A DNA stretch of 64,000 nt from Acidobacteriota bacterium (lineage in GTDB: Bacteria; Acidobacteriota; Blastocatellia; Pyrinomonadales; Pyrinomonadaceae), in the NCBI GenBank assembly GCA_003697135.1, contig RFGC01000035.1, positions 248,001-312,000 on the forward strand, read 5' to 3'. The position numbers and the translations under genes are program-made. Under the pieces are notes generated by a model. The model was not told the origin of the DNA, did no database searches, and was given only the letters and a program-made list of their open reading frames with translations. How positions within the stretch are numbered: the stretch's first letter is position 1; every line of letters starts with the position of its first letter. Positions 40,168 to 48,800 of the stretch are shown piece after piece.

Positions 40168-41085
40168 ATGGGAATTTTGGAAAAAATAAGGCGTTGGATA
40201 GATGATGAAGAATCAGAAAGAGTGTTAGAAGAGGCGATTCTCAAGGAAAAACCCAGAAATCCTGCAGAGGAGTTTATTGTGCAGGTAGCAAGAGCTGTTG
40301 AGGAAGTTATGCGACGCGAGCTTTTACCTCTACCTCAAGGAAAAGTTCTGATGCCTTCCGAATACGTCGTTTTCATAAGCGAAGAAGACGACAAAGAATG
40401 GCGTGGCATCAAAAGAAAAGGTCTGGAAGAAGCTCTTCAATACATACTTGGACAAAGGGCAAAAGAACTTGCTGGTAACAAAACTCTCGAACTTAAACGC
40501 CTATCTCTTGAAATTAAGGTTGATGGAACGTTACAGAAAGGCGAAATACGAGTTCAGCATACTTGGGAAGATGGCTCAAGCGGAAAGACGATTATATCTC
40601 CTCGAATGAAAGATTTCGTTTTACCTTCAACTCAAAACTTACAAAGAGAAGATTTTTTTGAAAAAGAGCCTTCTACTTTCATTGAGAGAACCGCAAAAGA
40701 GCCTGATTCAACATTGATAGAAAGGGATTCCGACGAAGAAACACGGGTCGTTAAAAGAATCAGCGAACTCTATAGGCTTGAAATCTGGCGCAATGGTGTC
40801 AGACAAAATGTTATTCCTATCTACCAACCCGAAATAACCATAGGACGTGGTTCCCGTTCAAAACCCGTTGATGTAGCTCTTCAAGGTGATTTAGAAATCA
40901 GCCGCCATCATCTCAAAATCATCTACGAAGGCGGTAAATTTTTCATAGTAAGCGAGGGCAAAAATCCGACCTTTATTGATAACTATGAAGTTCCCGTAGG
41001 CCGAAAGGTTTCAATACCGCCTCTGACCATGATAAAAGTTTGTAGTTATATGCTTAGAATTCAACCTTCAAGAACTGACATTTGA
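40168..41085 (+). CDS. FHA-domain protein with DUF3662-like N-terminus
   Basis: The 305-residue soluble protein has a helical N-terminal region (about 1-125) of the type found in FhaA (DUF3662) and a C-terminal FHA domain (about 215-300) with TIGRGSRSKPVDV and ISRHHLKII. FHA domains bind phosphothreonine, so the adjacent kinase is the natural partner. In Actinobacteria FhaA-type proteins act in cell-envelope synthesis. AAGGAG lies eight bases before the ATG. The TGA overlaps the next frame's TTG, but the later ATG at 41091 is the probable start there. Confidence 0.85.
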   Translation: MGILEKIRRWIDDEESERVLEEAILKEKPRNPAEEFIVQVARAVEEVMRRELLPLPQGKVLMPSEYVVFISEEDDKEWRGIKRKGLEEALQYILGQRAKELAGNKTLELKRLSLEIKVDGTLQKGEIRVQHTWEDGSSGKTIISPRMKDFVLPSTQNLQREDFFEKEPSTFIERTAKEPDSTLIERDSDEETRVVKRISELYRLEIWRNGVRQNVIPIYQPEITIGRGSRSKPVDVALQGDLEISRHHLKIIYEGGKFFIVSEGKNPTFIDNYEVPVGRKVSIPPLTMIKVCSYMLRIQPSRTDI

Positions 41086-41090
41086 AAAAG

Positions 41091-41543
41091 ATGAACGAAG
41101 CGGAAACCATTAAAAAGATATTTACTGAGTGCAGAAAGATAGCCGTCGTTGGGCTTTCTTCTAATCCTCTTCGCTCTTCAAATAGTGTGGCTTCTTTCAT
41201 GAAAGAAAACGGCTACAAAATAATACCAGTGAATCCAAACGAAAAGGAAGTGCTAGGGGAAAAGTCATATCCGAATCTTTCGGCCATTCCTGAAAAAATA
41301 GACCTTGTGAGCATCTTTCGCCGATCTGAAGAGGCAGGTAAGGTTGTTGATGAAGCCATCAAAATAGGTGCAAAAGCAGTGTGGATGCAAGAAGGCGTAA
41401 TTGACAACGCCGCAGCAAAGCGCGCCGAAGATGCAGGGCTTCTAGTCGTAATGGATAGATGCTGGGCAATGGATTTTGTAAGATTCAAAAAAGGCAAGGA
41501 TTTTATAGGTGCAGCTTATCCTAAAAACTTAAGAAAATCTTAG
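41091..41543 (+). CDS. CoA-binding (YccU-like) protein
   Basis: A 150-residue Rossmann-fold protein of the CoA_binding_2 family: KIAVVGLSSNPLRSSNSVASFMKENGYKIIPVNPN, the middle region with FRRSEEAGKVVDEAIKIGAKAVWMQ and the final VVMDRCWAMD. Such proteins bind CoA-related nucleotides; no catalytic activity is known. The frame is open from a TTG at 41082, but I start at the ATG at 41091. It may be cotranscribed with the FHA gene. Confidence 0.88.
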   Translation: MNEAETIKKIFTECRKIAVVGLSSNPLRSSNSVASFMKENGYKIIPVNPNEKEVLGEKSYPNLSAIPEKIDLVSIFRRSEEAGKVVDEAIKIGAKAVWMQEGVIDNAAAKRAEDAGLLVVMDRCWAMDFVRFKKGKDFIGAAYPKNLRKS

Positions 41544-41561
41544 CAGTTTGGGTAACGAAAA

Positions 41562-42053
41562 ATGGAAGAGCAAATCAAAGCAGTAGTTATAACCGTTAGC
41601 GACTCCCGTCAAGAATCGACAGACGTTTCGGGAATAACTCTGGTAGGGCTTTTACTTTCTTTCGGAGCAGAAGTTGTGGACAAAATTATCGTGCCAGATG
41701 ATCTCGAAAAAATCGCACAAACCTTAGAAAAAATGGCTGATCGCAATGATGTGAATCTGATTATAACCACAGGTGGAACAGGGCTTTCACCACGCGACAA
41801 TACTCCAGAAGCAACTTTGAAAGTCATAGAAAAACTTGTTCCCGGAATAGCTGAAGCAATCAGGCTTCAGACAATGAAAAAAACTCCAACAGCTATACTT
41901 TCACGCGGAGTCTGTGGCATCAGAAACAACACCTTGATAATAAACCTTCCTGGCTCACCAAACGCTGTCGTGGAATGCTTTGAAGTTATAGAACCAATCT
42001 TAAAACATGCTGTAAGCCTTATCGAGGGGAAAAAAGTTCATTGTGCCAATTGA
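41562..42053 (+). CDS. Molybdopterin adenylyltransferase-like MogA/MoaB protein
   Basis: The 163-residue protein of the MoCF family has the molybdopterin-binding signature TTGGTGLSPRDNTPEAT, SDSRQESTDVSG at the N-terminus and the C-terminal INLPGSPNAVVECFE. MogA adenylates molybdopterin before molybdenum insertion; MoaB looks alike and some homologues bind other ligands. The window has no other moa or moe genes. It follows the CoA-binding gene by 18 bases. Confidence 0.9.
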   Translation: MEEQIKAVVITVSDSRQESTDVSGITLVGLLLSFGAEVVDKIIVPDDLEKIAQTLEKMADRNDVNLIITTGGTGLSPRDNTPEATLKVIEKLVPGIAEAIRLQTMKKTPTAILSRGVCGIRNNTLIINLPGSPNAVVECFEVIEPILKHAVSLIEGKKVHCAN

Positions 42054-42100
42054 TCGTAAAAGAACCAAAAAATGAAGCTACAAAACTGAATCAGAGCATT

Positions 42101-42862
42101 TTAGTTTATCGAAAATACTTCGTCGTCAATCTGCTGATCGATAAGTATCTCCTTTGTTTTGAAACTGACATAGATGGTTAGGTTTCCTAGATCAAACCTC
42201 TGATAATACCGCTCTGGCCAAATGATTCCTTCTATTTCTTTCCATTTTTCAATATCAACTGAAGTCGTTACAATTCGATCTCTCACAGAATAGCTTGCTT
42301 CGTAGGATTTAACTCGCTTTGTTTTCTCATCAAGAAAGAAATCTGTGTAGTAACCTTCGGGAGATGTTATACGGAAACCTAACTTTTTCTTGTTTTTTCC
42401 TTCCAATTCTGAAACTACAAAACCTTCTTCACCTAGTTTTTGCAAGAGCGGCATTCCTAATCTGTTGACTGGCGGTAGATTGAAATTTGAAAGACTAGAG
42501 CGTGTTTGCCTGCCATCGTAAGTTTGTTTGAAAGGCTGAATCGGATTTGTTATTTCGAGAATATACTTATCACCCGCAAAAACTAAAGAAAAACCTGCTG
42601 GAAAAGTTGCTGTAGGCGAGCCTGAAACTTCCGCCGTGCCGCGTATCACTAAAGATTTTATGCTTTTGAACTTCTCGCCGCCATGTGCCTCTAAAGCCGC
42701 TTTTGCCAGTGCATCAGCAGACTGAGATGCTTCTTGACTTTGCGAAGCTTTTGTTTGTGCTTCCTGCAACGCCTTCCGAGGTCTTACCTCGGTAGTTTGG
42801 GCTAAAGAAAAACTTGCAATAAAAAGCAAACTCAACAAGAACCAAACCAACTTTCTGAACAT
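42101..42862 (-). CDS. Exported LolA-like protein
   Basis: A 253-residue protein with a signal peptide (MFRKLVWFLLSLLFIASFSL, then AQ) and a DALAKAALEAHGGEKFKSIKSLVIRG segment followed by alternating beta-strands. This is the look of the outer-membrane lipoprotein-sorting (LolA/LolB-like) fold that binds lipids in a half-barrel. I do not recognise the subfamily. It ends the minus-strand ABC cluster 68 bases after the ATPase, so it may supply the periplasmic lipid-handling part of that exporter. The C-terminal stretch DQQIDDEVFSIN is typical of such folds. Confidence 0.7.
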   Translation of the reverse strand: MFRKLVWFLLSLLFIASFSLAQTTEVRPRKALQEAQTKASQSQEASQSADALAKAALEAHGGEKFKSIKSLVIRGTAEVSGSPTATFPAGFSLVFAGDKYILEITNPIQPFKQTYDGRQTRSSLSNFNLPPVNRLGMPLLQKLGEEGFVVSELEGKNKKKLGFRITSPEGYYTDFFLDEKTKRVKSYEASYSVRDRIVTTSVDIEKWKEIEGIIWPERYYQRFDLGNLTIYVSFKTKEILIDQQIDDEVFSIN

Positions 42863-42929
42863 ACTTTTACCCCTTCAAATCTGCTTTGCTCGATGTTTAC
42901 TCGATTAAAAACTTCCTCTTGTATGCTCC

Positions 42930-43865
42930 CTAGCTTTGCTCAATCTCTTTAGCAAAGAAATCCTCCAGAGAAAGTTTGACAGGTTGAACTGATACAAGTT
43001 TACCACCAATTGAGCTAGCAAGTCTTATGATTTTTTCTACTTCTCCCTCATCAACACAATGTATTGTTAAGCCACTAGGCTTTTCAACGTAGCGTATTGA
43101 CGGCAAACTTAGTAAAATCTTATCGGCAGAAACATTTTTCAGATTAACCTCAAAGCCGTTCTCGTGGCTGTTTTGCATAAGCAATTCATCTAAGTCACCA
43201 ACCGCAACAAGTTTCCCACCACGTAAAATCGCCACTTCCTCACACAAAACCTCTATATCCGAAAGAATGTGAGTTGACATGAAAACCGTAGTCCCTTGTC
43301 GTCTTAGATTAAGAATCAATTCTCTTATCTCTTTGCGTCCAACTGGATCAAGCCCGCTCATAGGCTCATCTAGAATAACTACCTCTGGAGAATTTATTAG
43401 AGCCTGTGCTAAACCTACTCTTTGAAGCATTCCTTTCGAGAATTTACGGAGCTGCTGATGCCAATTCTTTTCTTCCAATCCTACAAGGCTCAAAAGCTCT
43501 TCAGCTTTTTCTACCCGTTTTTTGTAGTCAAGCCCGAAAAGCGCTCCGAAATAGGTCATCAGTTCAAAGGCTGTTAGATAATCGTAAAAGTAGGGATTTT
43601 CAGGACAATAGCCAATAAAACGATGGATTTCGACATCTGCTATATCACGCCCTAAAATTTTTACACTCCCAGACGTAGGAAACAAAAGCCTCACTAGAAT
43701 TTTTATTGTCGTAGTTTTCCCTGCCCCGTTAGGACCTAAAAAGCCGAAGATACAACCACGCCGAACTCGAAGACAAACATTGTCAAGAGCGCGCGCCTTC
43801 TTCTTTTTCCAAAATCCAACCAGATAGTCTTTTGTAAGATTTTCTATTTCAATCACAAAGTCCAT
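42930..43865 (-). CDS. ABC transporter ATP-binding protein
   Basis: The 311-residue protein has the Walker A loop GPNGAGKTTT, Q-loop region ENPYFYDYLTAFE, signature (FSKGMLQRVGLAQ), Walker B VVILDEPMSGLDP and a C-terminal approximately 90-residue domain, the layout of ABC-2 exporter ATPases (type ABC_NatA, NodI, DrrA). It pairs with the permease at 44875-45645; the TPR gene lies between them, and the upstream gap is 88 bases. Confidence 0.9.
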   Translation of the reverse strand: MDFVIEIENLTKDYLVGFWKKKKARALDNVCLRVRRGCIFGFLGPNGAGKTTTIKILVRLLFPTSGSVKILGRDIADVEIHRFIGYCPENPYFYDYLTAFELMTYFGALFGLDYKKRVEKAEELLSLVGLEEKNWHQQLRKFSKGMLQRVGLAQALINSPEVVILDEPMSGLDPVGRKEIRELILNLRRQGTTVFMSTHILSDIEVLCEEVAILRGGKLVAVGDLDELLMQNSHENGFEVNLKNVSADKILLSLPSIRYVEKPSGLTIHCVDEGEVEKIIRLASSIGGKLVSVQPVKLSLEDFFAKEIEQS

Positions 43866-43953
43866 AGAATTTTGATTTCTGAATGTGATTTCTTAAGACC
43901 GTTTGAATCCTGTTTTGGAAAACACTTTGAGTCTCGACTTAGTCTTAAGACTT

Positions 43954-44871
43954 TTATCTTAACGGCAATTTCGTTTTTTCAGCATCTAGTTTAACATCAC
44001 AAAGGACTTCATCCAGAAGATAAGGTGCACCAGTCGGATCATAGAGATTTCCTTCATTATCAACTCGAATGTTAATTCCCTTTTCTTGAGCTAAGATTGG
44101 CAAAATTTCGCGCCATGTTCTTGCGCATCGGCCTTGCTGTTGCTGAAACCGCCTCAAAGCCTGCCTGATAGCATCTCGCTCATCAAGAGAATCCAATTCC
44201 AGCAACCTAAGCATAGCCGCCTTTTTTATTTCCTCCGATTTAGTATTTTCCATAAGCTCACGATAAATTTCTCTAGCGGTGGAACGACTTCCGCCCTCGG
44301 ACCTAAGACGTGCTACCATTGTTTTCATGAATTCTGGCGCTCCTTTTAGGCGCGAACCTTCTTCATAAACAGATGCCGCCTTTTCATAATCTCCAATTTT
44401 CCAGTAAATGAAACCAAGATAATGAAAAAACCGCCAGTCTTGCGGATCATGACGAATGCCTTTCTCAAGCAATCTAATGGCTTCTTCCGGATTAACCGCA
44501 GGTAAAACAACTGCTCCGAAAAAATAAACTTCTTTGAACTGGGGATCAAACTCGGTCGCATTATTTAGCAAAGGATAGAGAAGTTTAGGATTTAGAACCG
44601 TCAAGTCGTCAATGTTAATATCTTTTTCGTAGGCCATTATTTTTTTTCCTAAATACTGAAGCGACTGCATCCAGTAATAATCCGCAAAAAGACCGTCAAG
44701 CCCAAGACAAAATCCTTTCAGCTTTGCACCATCCAGAATAATCATCTCATCTTCGTTTGATGGAACGACAGGACGCACTCGCTCCACATAATCGCTCAAA
44801 AGATAAACTGCTGTATAAGCCAAGATGAGAAATGTTAATAGCTTGACAGCAAAAAACCTGCTCGACCTCAT
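43954..44871 (-). CDS. TPR-repeat membrane-anchored protein
   Basis: A 305-residue protein with an N-terminal membrane span (about residues 8-27), then helical repeats with TPR signatures, clearest at about 105-210 (FKEVYFFGAVVLPAVNPEEAIRL, DWRFFHYLGFIYWKIGDYEKAASVYEEG). The C-terminal region is less regular. TPRs bind proteins, so it may scaffold the exporter. The start lies three bases after the permease stop codon and the ATPase follows after an 88-base gap, which is tight enough for one operon. Confidence 0.78.
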   Translation of the reverse strand: MRSSRFFAVKLLTFLILAYTAVYLLSDYVERVRPVVPSNEDEMIILDGAKLKGFCLGLDGLFADYYWMQSLQYLGKKIMAYEKDINIDDLTVLNPKLLYPLLNNATEFDPQFKEVYFFGAVVLPAVNPEEAIRLLEKGIRHDPQDWRFFHYLGFIYWKIGDYEKAASVYEEGSRLKGAPEFMKTMVARLRSEGGSRSTAREIYRELMENTKSEEIKKAAMLRLLELDSLDERDAIRQALRRFQQQQGRCARTWREILPILAQEKGINIRVDNEGNLYDPTGAPYLLDEVLCDVKLDAEKTKLPLR

Positions 44872-44874
44872 ATA

Positions 44875-45645
44875 TTATTTGAAATCTCGACGATTAAAAA
44901 TTACGACCGTAATTGTAATCAAAATAAAGATGTATAAAACCGCATAAGAAAATGAAGCCAGTAAAAACACCATTGTTGGAAACTCACCGTGTGCGGCATT
45001 TGTTACAAAACTAAAATGCGTCAAATTGGGCAGAATATAGTAAAGCAAATTAAAAAAAACTTTCGCTGATTTTGAACCTATACTTTCAGCTATATCTCTC
45101 AAAGATGAGCTAAAATGACCTATAAGAAAAATTGAGAAGCTGAAAAGCGCTGAAAGTGCAGGTGTAGAAAACGAAGAAAACATTATTGCCACGGCTGTCA
45201 TTAAACTTAATTCCAGATAAATCAAAATCACAGCTCCCCAGATTGCTAAGGCAAGCCAAGAAGCACGCACGTAAAGCAGTGCAAGCGAAACTCCTACTGC
45301 CATTATTAAAGTATTAACCAAAAGAACTAAGCAAAGTCCCAAGTAACGCCCCACAACAAACTCTGTTCTGGTTATGGGTTTCGCTAAAACCGCATAGATA
45401 GTTCTTCTATCAGTTTCTTTCCAAAGCAGACCAACGCCAACAAAGATAGCAATAAAGACGCCGAAAAGAAGCATGGCACCAAGCCCAAAATTAACGATAG
45501 TTCTAGCCTCATTGCCCGCAGTCAAATCACCCAAAAATACAGCCGAAGCTGTTATAAAAAGAAAAAACAATATCAGGTTGTAAAGGATTCTGTCTCTAAC
45601 AGCCTCACGAAAAGTATTCTTGGCAATTTCAATAACTTTTTGCAT
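44875..45645 (-). CDS. ABC-2 type permease
   Basis: The 256 residues form about six membrane spans, starting with KVIEIAKNTFREAVRDRILYNLILFF, an opening seen in NosY/ABC-2 permeases. Such a permease pairs with a NatA-type ATPase, and the ATPase two genes downstream on the same strand fits. Substrate unknown: drugs, lipids, glycans or Na+ are all handled by this superfamily. It is the first gene of the likely operon permease, TPR, ATPase, LolA-like. Confidence 0.85.
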   Translation of the reverse strand: MQKVIEIAKNTFREAVRDRILYNLILFFLFITASAVFLGDLTAGNEARTIVNFGLGAMLLFGVFIAIFVGVGLLWKETDRRTIYAVLAKPITRTEFVVGRYLGLCLVLLVNTLIMAVGVSLALLYVRASWLALAIWGAVILIYLELSLMTAVAIMFSSFSTPALSALFSFSIFLIGHFSSSLRDIAESIGSKSAKVFFNLLYYILPNLTHFSFVTNAAHGEFPTMVFLLASFSYAVLYIFILITITVVIFNRRDFK

Positions 45646-45812
45646 AGTCGAAACAAACTCAAAGCCACAGGCTATCTCGAAGAATCAGAAAGTCCCAAAA
45701 ATGCCCGCTCGTCTGTTATGATATAAACATACTCTATCGGTTTCAAGTCAATCGATCTTGGGGAAACTACCTCAGACTGCAGTGGCCAGCACGTTTAAGA
45801 CAAAAATATAAA

Positions 45813-45842
45813 CATAAAGGCACCAATCTCGGTGCCTTTATG
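45813..45842 (-). terminator. Rho-independent terminator of the downstream pilin gene
   Basis: CATAAAGGCACC (45813-45824) and GGTGCCTTTATG (45831-45842) are perfect arms with a six-base loop. On the minus strand it is followed by TTTATATTTTTG, about 25 bases past the pilin stop. Confidence 0.85.
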
Positions 45843-45866
45843 TAATTTAGAAATTTAGCAAAGCAA

Positions 45867-46367
45867 CTACGGATTCAGAGGACTACCACCAGTTACCGCT
45901 CTGTTGCTAGCATCTGCTGATGGTGGAGTAGAGTTGCTAGAGAAATATATTACGCCTGATTCATTGGTGTAGAAGGTGCGCGTTCCCGTTCCACTCAATC
46001 CCGTCCCAAAAACTGACGGCTGAGCTGTTGCATTCCAATAGTTTCTTTCACTGTTTGCAACTGGAGCAACATTGTAATAGTATCCGCTCTTTGCATTGGT
46101 TGCAGAAGTAGCATTTGCGACAACGCTATCTACAAGCCCAGCGTTACCCAACTGTGCTAGATTGCCGTATTGGCCTGCGCCTACTGTTGCTTGATAAGTC
46201 GCTTGAGCACTTGTAAATGTGCGCATTGTAGAAATTGCGCTTGATTCATTCGCCGCTCTGCGGCTTGCCAATAGATTCGGTATCGCTATCGCCGCAATAA
46301 TACCGATTATCACTATAACTATCAAAAGCTCAATCAACGAAAAACCTTTTTGTCTCATACTTTCCAA
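45867..46367 (-). CDS. Type IV pilin (PilA-like), copy A
   Basis: A 166-residue prepilin with the PilD cleavage site KG|FSLIE followed by a long hydrophobic helix, then a globular domain with a paired stretch ESGVIYFSS near the end. It polymerises in the inner membrane into the pilus. The frame opens with a TTG at 46367 that has AAAGGAG four bases upstream; an ATG nine bases later (46358) is the alternative start, though its spacing from AGGAG is 13. The 5' 98 bases are almost identical to those of copy B, while the rest of the protein has diverged. Confidence 0.92.
   Translation of the reverse strand: MESMRQKGFSLIELLIVIVIIGIIAAIAIPNLLASRRAANESSAISTMRTFTSAQATYQATVGAGQYGNLAQLGNAGLVDSVVANATSATNAKSGYYYNVAPVANSERNYWNATAQPSVFGTGLSGTGTRTFYTNESGVIYFSSNSTPPSADASNRAVTGGSPLNP
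46246..46343 (-). repeat. 98-base near-identical 5' block, pilin copy A
   Basis: This block matches 46922-47019 with only two substitutions and no gaps. It encodes the prepilin leader, cleavage site and hydrophobic helix. Confidence 0.9.
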
Positions 46368-46420
46368 TCTTCTCCTTTTTCAATTTTTGACCTTCTATCT
46401 TATCGGTCACCTTATATTTC

Positions 46421-46436
46421 ATCAAATTCTATGCCA
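46421..46436 (-). promoter_or_regulatory. Sigma-54-like promoter of pilin copy A
   Basis: Minus-strand TGGCATAGAATTTGAT fits the -24/-12 pattern TGGCAC-N5-TTGC with ten bases between GG and the -12 dinucleotide (GA in place of GC). The likely transcript starts about 45-60 bases before the start codon. Confidence 0.45.
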
Positions 46437-46551
46437 AAAATAGCATGATCCTTAAATCCTCAACTTTACAGCATTCCTTCAATCTCTAATATCAAACTTT
46501 TAACAATTATTGGCATACGACAACTGACGTTTTCTGTCACTTTTTCTGAAT

Positions 46552-47037
46552 TCATGGATTCAATGGTGTTCCTACTATGATTTGCCTCGTGTTCTGATCT
46601 ACCTGAGGCACTTGATCTGGATGATAGTAAATAACACCCGATTCATTCGTATAAAAATAACGCGTTCCTGTTCCTCTCAAGCCACCACCCGGATACACTG
46701 GCAGTGCCGATCCGTTCCAATAGATTCTTTCGTAATTAGTAACATACCTACAAGCAAACCAGTAACCACTTTTAGGAGTAAAGGGACTAGTTGCTCCAGC
46801 AACAACACTGTCAATCAATCCAGCATCCCTAAGTTCACTCATGAGACCGTATCTACCGTGAGTAGCATGATAGGTCGCTTGAGCACTAATAAAAGTTCTT
46901 AAAGTTGAAATCGCATTCGCCTCATTCGCCGCTCTACGGCTTGCCAATAGATTCGGTATCGCTATCGCCGCAATAATACCGATTATCACTATAACTATCA
47001 AAAGCTCAATCAATGAAAACCCAACTTCTCGTTTCAT
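46552..47037 (-). CDS. Type IV pilin (PilA-like), copy B
   Basis: A 161-residue prepilin. VG|FSLIE marks the cleavage site, followed by the same hydrophobic helix and the ESGVIYYHPDQ stretch. Compared with copy A, the N-terminal 40 residues are near identical while the globular domain differs in many positions, and two cysteine-free surface loops change length. A strong AGGAGGAG lies four bases before the ATG. Gene order suggests tandem duplication of pilA. Which copy builds the main pilus cannot be told. Confidence 0.93.
   Translation of the reverse strand: MKREVGFSLIELLIVIVIIGIIAAIAIPNLLASRRAANEANAISTLRTFISAQATYHATHGRYGLMSELRDAGLIDSVVAGATSPFTPKSGYWFACRYVTNYERIYWNGSALPVYPGGGLRGTGTRYFYTNESGVIYYHPDQVPQVDQNTRQIIVGTPLNP
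46922..47019 (-). repeat. 98-base near-identical 5' block, pilin copy B
   Basis: Partner of 46246-46343, offset by 676 bases; two substitutions in 98 bases. Confidence 0.9.
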
Positions 47038-47102
47038 AGGCTCCTCCTCTTTGTGAAGCCGTTTTCCTTATATCTTTCTAGCACTCTTACTCTCTATGCA
47101 TC

Positions 47103-47118
47103 CTCAACTCTCGTGCCA
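47103..47118 (-). promoter_or_regulatory. Sigma-54-like promoter of pilin copy B
   Basis: Minus-strand TGGCACGAGAGTTGAG has a perfect -24 TGGCACG and a TTGA at -12 with the required spacing. It lies 66 bases before the ATG. Confidence 0.6.
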
Positions 47119-47130
47119 CTTTTCAAACAC

Positions 47131-48555
47131 TCAAGCAAACATTTTTCCAGGATTGAGAATGCCGTTTGGATCGAACACCTTTTTGATTGCTTTCATGATT
47201 TCGAGAGTCGGCTTGTCAACTGCCATCTCAAGATAAGGCGCTTTCACATATCCAATACCGTGTTCGCCTGAAATAGTCCCACCGAGTTTAATAGCAAGCT
47301 CAAAAGTTTCTTTTACACAAGCTCTTGCGCGTCTTATTTCTTCAGGATTGCGACTACACACGAAATTTACATGAATGTTCCCATCGCCCGCATGTCCGAA
47401 ATTAGCAACAAAAGTGTTGTATTTTCTGGCAATGGCTTCTACTCCGGCTACAAGCTCAGGCACTTTTGAACGCGGTACAACCACGTCTTCATTGATTTTC
47501 AACTCCCCATACTTCGTCAAACTTGGACTTATAGCTCGGCGAACATCCCAAAGTTTATCCTCTTCTTCTTTTGTTCTGGAACGCATCACGTCGAAACCAC
47601 CATTTTTCCTTATGATCTCCTCGATTATTCGAGCCTGTTTTTCAACTTCTTCCTTTGAACCATCAACAGCCACAAGCAATATCGCATTTGCTTCTTTTGA
47701 CAAACCAAATGCAAAACTCCCCTCAACAGCTTCAATACAGTATTTGTCAATAACTTCCATCGCCATCGGCAAAATTCCTAATGGTGTGAACTTTGTGAGC
47801 ACCTTACAAGCTTCTTCCATCGTCCTGAAATTAGCCCTGACTGTAGCAGTGGCTTCAGGCATCGGCACTAGCTTCAAAGTCGCTTCGGTTATTATCCCAA
47901 GCATTCCTTCTGAACCACAGAAAAGCCCTGTTAGATCGAATCCAACAACATTCTTCACGGTTTTACCGCCCGTTCTTATTATTTCTCCTGTAGCCGTAAC
48001 AACTTCAAGCCCTAGAACATAATGCTTAGTAACGCCGTATTTAGGAGTCCTCATTCCACCGGCATTTTCGGCAATGTTGCCACCGATGTAGCTTTCCTTG
48101 TAGCTTGCTGGATCGGGCGGGAACATCAGTCCGTATTTTTCAACTTCTTTTTGCAAATTGTATGTCGTGATTCCGGGCTGACAAATGACATACAAATCAT
48201 CAACATTGATTTCGATAATCTTGTTCATCCTGTCTGTTCCCAATACTATTCCGCCCTCTATCGGCACAGCACCGCCCGTATAGCCCACTCCACCACCTCT
48301 AGCAGTTACCGGAAACCGATATTCATTTGCCAACTTCAAAATACGAGAAACCTGCTCAGTGCTTTCTGGAAAAACAACTGCCTCTGGCGGGAACTTCTCT
48401 TTGACTGCATCAGCACCGTAAGGCTCAACTTTTTGCGGATCAACCCAAACATTTTCTTCACCTACAATCTCCTTCATTTTCCTTATAACTTCGGGATTTG
48501 AAGCATTCGTTGTTGCACGACCTTTGGACTGAAAATGAATTGATTGATACATCAT
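47131..48555 (-). CDS. FAD-linked 2-hydroxyacid oxidase, GlcD-like
   Basis: The 474-residue protein combines an N-terminal FAD_binding_4 domain (VTARGGGVGYTGGAVPIEGGI; NIAENAGGMRTPKYG) and a C-terminal FAD-oxidase_C domain (FGHAGDGNIHVNFV; TISGEHGIGYVKAPYL). Relatives oxidise glycolate, D-lactate or alkyldihydroxyacetonephosphate, so the substrate is open. The frame is open to a TTG at 48561; AGGG six bases upstream supports the ATG at 48555. No GlcE/GlcF partner adjoins. The gap to the MDR dehydrogenase is 245 bases. Confidence 0.88.
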   Translation of the reverse strand: MMYQSIHFQSKGRATTNASNPEVIRKMKEIVGEENVWVDPQKVEPYGADAVKEKFPPEAVVFPESTEQVSRILKLANEYRFPVTARGGGVGYTGGAVPIEGGIVLGTDRMNKIIEINVDDLYVICQPGITTYNLQKEVEKYGLMFPPDPASYKESYIGGNIAENAGGMRTPKYGVTKHYVLGLEVVTATGEIIRTGGKTVKNVVGFDLTGLFCGSEGMLGIITEATLKLVPMPEATATVRANFRTMEEACKVLTKFTPLGILPMAMEVIDKYCIEAVEGSFAFGLSKEANAILLVAVDGSKEEVEKQARIIEEIIRKNGGFDVMRSRTKEEEDKLWDVRRAISPSLTKYGELKINEDVVVPRSKVPELVAGVEAIARKYNTFVANFGHAGDGNIHVNFVCSRNPEEIRRARACVKETFELAIKLGGTISGEHGIGYVKAPYLEMAVDKPTLEIMKAIKKVFDPNGILNPGKMFA

Positions 48556-48800
48556 AAGCAACCCTTACACACTCCGCCGATATTTTCACGATTCATTATA
48601 ACAAAGTCTTCGCTTCTAAATGACATGAAAATCTCCCTGAGATTCTTTACAAAAACACGCCCAAGAAATACCACCAATTCGATGAAATTTTTCCTGCAAA
48701 TATCCCGTGCGGAGAGATTACAATCAAAATCTAGGAATGCCTCGCAGATGAAGAAATTCGTAATCTTTGAGTTTAAAACCTCCGAAATTCAAAAAGAAAC

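Noticed and set aside
47375-48022. Long open frame of 215 codons on the plus strand
   Set aside because: It lies wholly antisense to the GlcD-like oxidase, which has clear FAD-binding motifs; the plus-strand product is low in aromatic and charged pattern and has no ribosome site.
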